14,726 nucleotides of DNA from Symbiodinium natans. Lineage: Eukaryota; Sar; Dinophyceae; Suessiales; Symbiodiniaceae. Shown piece by piece: positions 8,951 through 14,726 of this stretch (positions are counted from its first letter, which is position 1; the number at the start of each line of letters is the position of its first letter). The translations under genes and the position numbers were made by a program. A model generated the notes under the pieces. The model was not told where the DNA came from and did not search any database. It saw only the letters and a program-made list of their open reading frames with translations. Location: NCBI GenBank assembly GCA_905221605.1, contig CAJNDS010001534.1, positions 1 through 14,726 on the forward strand, in the 5' to 3' direction.

Positions 8951-9850
8951 AGATATTTTCTTTTTTCCTTTCGACGAGGAGCAGCTAGAATTTCTACCCA
9001 CATCTTGTAGGTATGTATCGTATATGTATTGTATATCACATAGAGAAATGGAGAGGAAAGGGCGGGAATCCTCAAACCGTAAGACTAGGATTTGAGGGCA
9101 TTGGGTTTTTGTATGTAACCCCGATCCAGCGAGAATATTGTGAGCAAGTATCTGGGTTCTGGGCCTTCCCACAAGCCCAACTTGCTCGCAAGTACATGGG
9201 TTGTCATTTCAATGTTTCCCAAAGGGTCACCCAGAACAATTCTCATTTCTCACACACACATCATCCCCAATACTCACAAATACATATCTCATAAACCCTT
9301 CTCGTTTAAGGTTTAGATTTGAGCGTATTCGACGAAGGCTTAGGGTAAATTCCAAGATTTACACATGCTTCTTATTTAGTTTTGGGACATAGCCTTATTC
9401 CTAAACCTATTCCTTTAACGTTTAAGACCAAAACGCACGCATGAGCCTTAGTTGTTTAAGGTTTTGCGCCGGACACTGAGGTTTATTAATTCTAGATTCT
9501 TAAACCACGCACCTGGGCACGACGAGGTTGCGGGAAAGGGGGGAGAATCGCGAACCTTATGGCTGAAGCTTAAGCCTAACCCTATTCCAAACCATATTCG
9601 CTGAAGATCTAGTGAATTCAGATCGGATTTAGGGGAAAACAATGAGTGAACGCTTCGCTTAGCATTTTCCTTTTCCTCTTTTCAGGAGATAAAACTCGGA
9701 GGGTTCTTTCAGAAGAAGATTGTTGATACTTAACGAATATGCCACAGAGGCCCCTTAAAATTAGAAAAAATCTCTTACATTCTTTAAAACCCTTGAAGAT
9801 TGAAAAGGAACAAGTCTTCTGAGCAAGGACTCGGAAGGACCCTTTACACA
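8951..9850. other. Mostly single-copy stretch, no gene recognised
   Basis: This is the least repetitive part of the window. Open frames of 60-93 codons occur on both strands. The longest, an ATG-started plus-strand frame at 9013-9294, has a normal residue mix but no motif, codon signature or splice context that I can interpret. A 92-codon minus-strand frame (9896 down to 9618) begins inside the minisatellite to the right. There is one short inverted repeat, GAGCAAGT at 9142-9149 with ACTTGCTC at 9180-9187. Degenerate telomere-like words appear near 9290-9325 and 9400-9425. An unannotated exon cannot be excluded. Confidence 0.5.
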
Positions 9851-10805
9851 GCTCCATCTCAGACCAAAACATAAGGGTTTTCACCAAATTGCTCATTTTG
9901 TTGGATTTTTTCCCCTTTTTTGCTCCTTCAGGTACCCCAACTTAACATAAGGATTTTCACCAAATTGCTCATTGCGGTGACTTTTTCCAATTTTGCACCT
10001 TCACGGACCCCCAATGAAGGCCAAAAACAAAAGGGTTTTCACCAAATTGCTGATGTTGATGATTTTGCGTCTTGCACGGACCCCAGCTAAAGCCAAAAAC
10101 ATAGGTGTTTTCGCCAAATTGTTCATTTGGGCGATTTTTGGCAATTTTGCACCTTCACAGACCCCCAGGTAAGGCAAAAACATCCGGATTTTCAATTTTT
10201 CGTGATTTTTTGCAATTTTGCGCGTTCACCGACCCTCAGCTAAGGCCAAAACAAAAGGATTTTCATCAAATTGCTGATTTTTGTGATTTTCCTGAGTTTG
10301 GTTGTTTTTTGCAATGTGGCGCCTTGACGGACCCCTATCCAAGGCCAAAACATAAGGATTTCCATCAAACTGCTGCTTTTGGTGCTTTTTGTAATTTTGC
10401 GCCTGCGCCCACCCCCAGCTAAGGCCAAAACATAAGGATGTTACCAGATTGCGACTTTTGGTAATTTTGCGCCTTCACCGGCTTATTTAGGTGATTTGTT
10501 TGCAACGTGGCGCCTTGACGAACCCCTACCTAAGGCCAAAACATATTTTCGTGATTGTTTGCGATGTGGCGCCTTGACGGACCCCTATCTAAGGACAAAA
10601 CATGAGCATTTTCACCAAATTGCTCATTTTTGTGGGCAATTTTGCGCCTTCACAGACACCAATCTAAGGCCAAAACACAAGGATTTTCACAAAATTGCTA
10701 GTTTTTGTGATTTTTGGCATCTAACAGAAGGATTTTCACCAAGTTGCTCATTAGGCGCAATCTTGCACCTTCACAGACCCGCCTATCTAAGGCAAAAAAA
10801 AGGAT
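9850..10805 (+). repeat. Degenerate 75-80-base minisatellite, about 13 copies
   Basis: A unit with the core GGCCAAAACATAAGGATTTT, then CACCAAATTGCTCATTTT, a GTGATTTTTGGCAATTTTG segment and CGCCTTCACNGACCCC recurs. Its core starts near 9863, 9944, 10020, 10092, 10170, 10243, 10343, 10422, 10534, 10594, 10668, 10727 and 10790. Spacing varies from about 60 to 110 bases, so no reading frame is kept across copies. The partial peptide repeats seen on both strands are incidental. High divergence between copies indicates an old array. Confidence 0.85.
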
Positions 10806-10968
10806 TTGACTGGAGCAAAAATTGAACCCAAAATCTCAGGGACCAGGTCTTGCGATTTGACTCTTTGAAGCAAAAATTGAACCCAAAATCTTAGGGACCA
10901 GGGCTTGCTATTTGACTCTTTGGAGCAAAAATTGAGCCCGAAATCTTAAGGACCAGGGCTTTAAATTA
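10803..10968 (+). repeat. 55-base tandem repeat, three copies
   Basis: GCAAAAATTGAACCCAAAAT or close variants start at 10815, 10870 and 10925, exactly 55 bases apart. Each is followed by a GGGACCAGGTCTTGC-like segment, and the first two also by GATTTGACTCTTTG-type sequence. Copies differ at only a few sites. The array bridges the minisatellite and the composite satellite. Confidence 0.92.
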
Positions 10969-11262
10969 TGAGTCTGGGCCTCCCCCCAATACTACATTAC
11001 GAGCCCGGGCCTTCTCCCAATACTAAATTACGAGCCCGGGCCTTCTCCCAATACTAAATTACGAGCCCGGGCCTTCTCCCAATACTTTCTTTCCGAGCCC
11101 GGACCTTCCCCCAATATTAAATTACGAGCCCGGCCTTCCCCCAATACTAAATTACGAGCCCGGGCCTTCCCCCAATACTAAATTACGAGCCCGGGCCTTC
11201 CCCCAATACTAAATTACGAGCCCGGGCCTTCTGCCAATACTAAATTACGAGCTCGGGCCTTC
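10968..11262 (+). repeat. 31-base repeat block 1
   Basis: About ten copies carry ACGAGCCCGGGCCTTC followed by TCCCAATACTAAATT. Starts 31 bases apart can be read at 11001 and 11032. CCCGGG occurs in most copies. A few copies have a one-base loss. Confidence 0.93.
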
Positions 11263-11301
11263 TTTTCTTGCCAGACTGGTCTGCCCGTGCCCCCCCCCTC
11301 C

Positions 11302-11393
11302 CCAAACTATTCGAACTATTCGAAATTATTCGAACTATTCGAACCCCCTTGGTTCGAATTTTCGAATAGTTCGAATAGTTTGAATAGTTTGGG
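11302..11393. repeat. TTCGAA foldback hairpin 1
   Basis: A left arm of AACTATTCG units meets a right arm of CGAATAGTT units around a CCCTT loop flanked by GAACC and GGTTC. The right arm has a TTCGAATTTTCG irregularity. A further copy of the left-arm start (CCCAAACTATTCGAA) lies at 11409-11423, beyond the GC-rich linker. Confidence 0.9.
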
Positions 11394-11424
11394 CGCCCCA
11401 GGCCGGGCCCCAAACTATTCGAAA

Positions 11425-11600
11425 ATTATGAGCCCGGGCCTTCTCCCAGAACTAAATTACGAGCCCGGGCCTTCTCCCAATACTAAATTACGAGCCCGGG
11501 CCTTCCCCCAATACTAAATAACGAGCCCGGCCTTCCCCCAATACTAAATTACGAGCCCGGGCCTTCCCCCAATACTAAATTACGAGCCCGAGCCTTCCCT
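11425..11600 (+). repeat. 31-base repeat block 2
   Basis: About five to six copies of the ACGAGCCCGGGCCTTC unit. One lacks a G (CCCGGCC), as does a copy in block 1. Confidence 0.92.
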
Positions 11601-11633
11601 TCCTTTCCAGACTGGTCTCCCCGGGCCCCCCCC

Positions 11634-11744
11634 CCAAACTATTCGAACTATTCGAACTATTCGAAATTATTCGAACTATTCGAACCCGCTTGGTTCGAAT
11701 AGTTCGAATAGTTTCGAATAGTTCAAATGTTTGAATAGTTTGGG
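11634..11744. repeat. TTCGAA foldback hairpin 2
   Basis: The arms and CCCTT-class loop are as in hairpin 1, here with the loop region CCCGCTTGG. The right arm carries a GTTCAAATGTTTGAATAG variant. The third arm beyond the GC-rich linker, at about 11760-11774, has TTTGAA in place of TTCGAA. Confidence 0.9.
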
Positions 11745-11787
11745 CGCCCCAGGCCAGGCCCCAAACTATTTGAACACCCCCCCTCCC

Positions 11788-12025
11788 AACACTAAATACG
11801 AGCCCGGGCCTTCTCAGAATACTAAATTACGAGCCCGGGCATTCCCCCAATACTAAATTACGAGCCCGAGCCTTCTCCCAATACTAAATTACGAGCCCGG
11901 ACCTTCCCCCAACACGAAATTACGAGCCCGTGCCTTCCCCCAATACTAAATTACGAGCCCGTGCCTTCCCCCAATACTAAATTGGCCCTTCTCCCAATAC
12001 TAAATTACGAGCCAGGGCCTTCCCC
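11788..12025 (+). repeat. 31-base repeat block 3
   Basis: About seven to eight copies. Variants include CCCGTGCC in two neighbouring copies and a copy shortened to AAATTGGCCC near 11980. Confidence 0.9.
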
Positions 12026-12058
12026 TCCTTTCCAGACTGGTCTCCCCGGCCCCCCCCC

Positions 12059-12143
12059 CAAACTATTCGAACTATTCGAACTATTCGAAATTATTCCAAT
12101 AATTCGAATAATTTCGAATAGTTCGAATAGTTCGAATAGTTTG
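12059..12143. repeat. Perfect 38-base inverted repeat (foldback hairpin 3)
   Basis: Bases 12059-12096 are exactly complementary to 12106-12143, around the nine-base spacer CAATAATTC. The innermost units and the CCCCCTTGG loop seen in the other copies are missing. The remaining arms match each other at every base, including the site that is mismatched in hairpin 4. Confidence 0.96.
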
Positions 12144-12187
12144 GGCGCCCCAGGCCGGGCCTCAAACTATTCGAACACCCCCCTCCC

Positions 12188-12385
12188 AATACTAAATTAC
12201 GAGCCGGGCCTTCTCCCAACACTAAATGACGAGCCCGGGCCTTCTCCCAATACTAAATTACGAGCCCGGGCCTTCTCCCAATATTAAATGACGAGCCCGG
12301 GCCTTCCAATTACGAGCCCGGCCTTCCCCCAATACTAAATTACGAGCCCGGGCCTTAGCCCAATACTAAATTACGAGCCCGAGCC
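12188..12385 (+). repeat. 31-base repeat block 4
   Basis: About six copies. One near 12300 is shortened, and AAATGACGAG variants appear in two copies. Confidence 0.9.
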
Positions 12386-12427
12386 TTCCCTTCCTTTCCA
12401 GACTGGTCTCCCCGGCCCCCCCCCCCC

Positions 12428-12538
12428 CAAACAATTCGAACTATTCGAACTATTCGAAATTATTCGAACTATTCGAACCCCCTTGGTTCGAATAGTTCGA
12501 ATAGTTTCGAATAGTTCGAATAGTTTGAATAGTTTGGG
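12428..12538. repeat. TTCGAA foldback hairpin 4
   Basis: The full-length version has arms of about 55 bases around a CCCTT loop. By eye there are three arm mismatches, two of which are G-T pairs. Both arms contain one ten-base unit among the nine-base units, at mirror positions. Confidence 0.92.
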
Positions 12539-12577
12539 CGCCCCAGGCCACGCCCCAAACTATTCGAACACCCCCCC

Positions 12578-12790
12578 TCCCAATCCTAAATCGGGCCTTC
12601 TCCCAATACTAAATTACGAGCCCGGGCCTTCTCCCAATACTAAATGACGAGCCCGGACCTTCCCCCAATACTAAATTACGAGCCCGGACCTTCCCCCAAT
12701 ACTAAATTACGAGCCCGTGCCTTCCCCCAATACTAAATTACGAGCCAGGCCCTTCTCCCAATACTAAATTACGAGCCAGGGCCTTCCCCT
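12578..12790 (+). repeat. 31-base repeat block 5
   Basis: About six copies, with ACGAGCCAGG variants at the right end, as at the right end of block 3. Confidence 0.9.
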
Positions 12791-12821
12791 CCTTTCCAGA
12801 CTGGTCTCCCCGGGCCCCCCC

Positions 12822-12932
12822 CAAACTATTCGAACTATTCGAACTATTCGAAATTATTCGAACTATTCGAACCCACTTGGTTCGAATAGTTCGAATAGTT
12901 TCAAATAGTTCGAATAGTTTGAATAGTTTGGG
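12822..12932. repeat. TTCGAA foldback hairpin 5
   Basis: This is a full-length hairpin with CCCACTTGG at the loop and one TTTCAAATAG variant in the right arm. The third arm after the GC-rich linker is cut short (CCAAACTACTCCC), and the 31-base copies start straight away. Confidence 0.9.
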
Positions 12933-12955
12933 CGCCCCAGGCCGGGCCCCAAACT

Positions 12956-13182
12956 ACTCCCAATACTAAATTACGAGCCCGGGCCTTCTCCCAATCTTAA
13001 ATTACGAGCCCGGGCCTTCTCTCAATACTAAATTACGAGCCCGGACCTTCCCCGAATTCTAAATTACGAGCCCGGGCCTTCCCCCAATACTAAATTACCT
13101 GCCCCGAATACTAAATTACGAGCCCGGGCCTTCCCCCAATACTAAATTACGAGCCAGGGCCTTCTCCCAATCGAGCACGAGC
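12956..13182 (+). repeat. 31-base repeat block 6
   Basis: About seven copies with more decay than the other blocks, including ATTACCTGCCCC and AATCGAGCACGAGCC near its right end. Confidence 0.88.
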
Positions 13183-13221
13183 CTTCTTTCCAGACTGGTC
13201 TCCCCGGGCACCCCACCCCCC

Positions 13222-13302
13222 TGAACTATTCGAACTATTCGAACTATTCGAAATTTTTCAAACTATTCGAACCCCCTTGGCTCGAATAGTTCGAATAGTT
13301 TT
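13222..13302. repeat. TTCGAA foldback hairpin 6, right arm cut by the 87-base array
   Basis: The left arm is complete. The right arm stops after two CGAATAGTT units, at AGTTTTGGGG (13297-13306). Beyond it the 87-base satellite begins. The GC-rich linker expected here appears only at 14596-14610, on the other side of the satellite. Confidence 0.9.
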
Positions 13303-13311
13303 GGGGCATCA

Positions 13312-14590
13312 GTTTTGTGCGGCATTTGCAGGACTTTTGCAGGGTGCCAAGGGGATCCCGGCAAATTTCGACCCGCAAAGTTGTTCCTACCCGTTCCCGT
13401 TTTGTGTGATATTTGCGGGACTTTTGCAGGGCGCCAAGGGGATCCCGGCAAATTTCGACCCGCCAAGTTGTTCCTACCCGTTCCCGTTTTGCGTGGCATT
13501 TGCAGGACTTTTTCAGGGCGCCAAGGGGATCCCGGCAAATTTCGACCCGCAAATGTTGTTCCTACCCGTTCCCGTTTTGTGTGGTATTTGCAGGACTTTT
13601 GCAGGGCGCCAAGGGGATCCCGGCAAATTTCGACCTGCCAAGTTGTTTCTACCTGTTCCCATTTTGTGCGGTACTTGAAGAACTTTTCCAGGGTGCCAAG
13701 GGGATCCCGGCAAATTTCGACCCGCAAAGTTGTTCCTACCCGTTCCCGTTTTGTGTGTTATTTGCGGGACTTTTGCAGGGCGCCAAGGGGATCCCGGCAA
13801 ATTTCGACCCGCCAAGTTGTTCCTAGCCGTTCCCGTTTTGTGTGGCATTTGCAGGACTTTTTCAGGGTGCCAAGGGGATCCCGGCAAATTTCGACCCGCA
13901 AAGTTGTTCCTACCCGTTCCCGTTTTGTGTGATATTTGCGGGACTTTTGCAGGGCGCCAAGGGGATCCCGGCAAATTTCGACCCGCCAAGTTGTTCCTAC
14001 CCGTTCCCGTTTTGTGTGGTATTTGCGGGACTTTTGCAGGGTGCCAAGGGGATCCCGGCAAATTTCGACCCGCAAAGTTGTTCCTACCCGTTCCCGTTTC
14101 GTGTGGTACTTGTAGGACTTTTGCAGGGTGCCAAGGGGATCCCGGCAAATTTCGACCCGCAAAGTTATTCCTACCCGTTCCCGTTTTGTGTGGTATTTGC
14201 GGGACTTTTGCAGGGCGCCAAGGGGATCCCGGCAAATTTCGACCCGCCAAGGTGTTCCTACCCATTCCCGTTTTGTGTGGTATTTGCGGGACTTTTGCAG
14301 GGTGCCAAGGGGATCCCGGCAAATTTCGACCCGCAAATGTTGTTCCTACCCGTTCCCGTTTTGCGTGGTATTTGCGGGACTTTTCCAGGGTGCCAAGGGG
14401 ATCCCGGCAAATTTCGACCCGCAAAGTTGTTCCTACCCGTTCCCGTTTTGTGTGATATTTGCGGGACTTTTGCAGGGTGCCAAGGGGATCCCGGCAAATT
14501 TCGACCCGCAAAGTTGTTCCTACCCGTTCCCGTTTTGTGCGGTATTTGCGGGACTTTTGCAGGGTGCCAAGGGGATTCCGGCAAATTTTG
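13312..14590 (+). repeat. 87-base satellite array, about 15 copies
   Basis: The word GCAAATTTCG (GCAAATTTTG in the last copy) starts at 13361, 13448, 13535, 13623, 13710, 13797, 13884, 13971, 14058, 14145, 14232, 14319, 14407, 14494 and 14581. Steps are 87 bases, except two of 88 where an extra T gives AAATGTTG. Each unit also holds TTTGCGGGACTTTTGCAGGG and GGGGATCCCGG, so GGATCC recurs in all units but the last. Because 87 equals 29 codons, several frames stay open on both strands. The longest is a 381-codon minus-strand frame ending near 13513. Its 29-residue repeat (core GRNLPGSPW) has no family I recognise. I judge it a satellite rather than a gene. Confidence 0.96.
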
Positions 14591-14655
14591 AAGTTTGGGG
14601 GCCCCAGGCCGGCGCGAACCCCCTTCCTCCCAAACTGGTCTCCCCGGGCCCCCCC
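14591..14655 (+). repeat. Resumption of the composite unit after the satellite
   Basis: AAGTTTGGGGGCCCCAGGCC restores the linker missing at 13303. A CAAACTGGTCTCCCCGGGCC segment follows with no 31-base copies in between. The composite unit thus continues on the far side of the array, with its 31-base block deleted. Confidence 0.8.
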
Positions 14656-14726
14656 CAAACTATTCGAACTATTCGAACTATTCGAAACTATTCGAACTAT
14701 TCGAACCCCCCTGGTTCGAATAGTTC
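14656..14726. repeat. TTCGAA foldback hairpin 7, cut by the window edge
   Basis: The left arm is complete with loop CCCCCCTGG, and about 14 bases of the right arm are present. The ten-base unit here is AAACTATTCG, unlike AAATTATTCG in the other copies. Confidence 0.9.

Larger units (their letters stand above)
10968..14726 (+). repeat. Composite satellite: 31-base block plus foldback hairpin
   Basis: A higher-order unit of roughly 340-425 bases repeats. Its parts, in order, are 31-base tandem copies, a conserved CTTTCCAGACTGGTCTCCCC segment, a C run, a TTCGAA-rich inverted repeat, and a GC-rich linker (GGGCGCCCCAGGCC) followed by a further short arm. The CCAGACTGG word or its equivalent lies at 11271, 11607, 12032, 12398, 12796, 13190 and 14630. 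Spacings are 336, 425, 366, 398, 394 and 1440 bases. The last spacing is long because the 87-base array lies inside the unit. Number and quality of 31-base copies vary per unit. Confidence 0.92.

Noticed and set aside
9013-9294. 93-codon plus-strand frame in the single-copy stretch
   Set aside because: The residue mix is ordinary, but there is no motif, no visible splice context and no repeat of it elsewhere. Length alone is weak support. It remains the least unlikely exon candidate in the window.
9618-9896. 92-codon minus-strand frame
   Set aside because: Its start lies inside the 75-80-base minisatellite, and similar N-terminal words recur at other copies because of the repeat.
12485-12500. 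GGTTCGAATAG at the hairpin loop resembles the B box of a tRNA promoter (GGTTCGANNCC)
   Set aside because: The last two bases do not fit, no A box or tRNA fold surrounds it, and the word follows from the nine-base repeat.
10968-13182. 31-base repeats considered as a CRISPR array
   Set aside because: The units are directly adjacent with no unique spacers, no cas genes are present, and the surroundings are eukaryotic telomere-type DNA.

Overview
This window looks like a eukaryotic chromosome-end or other heterochromatic repeat region. Blocks of the seven-base telomere repeat TTTAGGG/CCCTAAA fill the left part, and nearly everything else is tandem or segmental repeat. That telomere type occurs in land plants, many green algae, several alveolates (coccidians, chromerids, dinoflagellates) and some stramenopiles. 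Nothing here lets me choose among them. I found no convincing protein-coding gene, rRNA, tRNA, CRISPR array or recognisable transposase or reverse transcriptase. The long open frames coincide with simple repeats, or with a satellite whose 87-base period is a multiple of three.

Layout. (1) 1-2990: a mosaic of telomere-type arrays that switch orientation several times. The purest is a CCCTAAA array of 27 + 12 perfect units at 1081-1367. It is followed about 110 bases after its degenerate tail by an inverted TTTAGGG array (1546-1620). Degenerate telomere-like DNA, poly-C runs, an AT-rich patch and short direct repeats fill the rest. (2) 2990-8950: a polypyrimidine/polypurine domain made of diverged, nested tandem duplications. 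A block at about 3940-6120 is repeated collinearly at about 6939-8950. Inside these copies, microsatellites have expanded independently: (CT)60, (CT)30, (CT)26 and large seven-base arrays. (3) 8951-9850: mostly single-copy DNA without a recognisable gene. (4) 9850-10805: about 13 degenerate copies of a roughly 75-80-base minisatellite, then three copies of a 55-base repeat (10803-10968). (5) 10968-14726: a composite satellite. Each copy has a block of 31-base repeats, a short conserved segment containing CCAGACTGG, a foldback hairpin built from a nine-base AACTATTCG unit, and a GC-rich linker. One copy is split by a 15-copy, 87-base satellite at 13312-14590.

There is no gene network to describe. 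The features most worth following are structural: hairpin arms that stay complementary when their sequence changes, the 87-base array sitting inside one hairpin copy between short similar flanks, stepwise variation of the seven-base arrays, and telomere blocks in inverted orientation. All repeat comparisons were made by eye, so copy boundaries are approximate unless exact unit positions are given.
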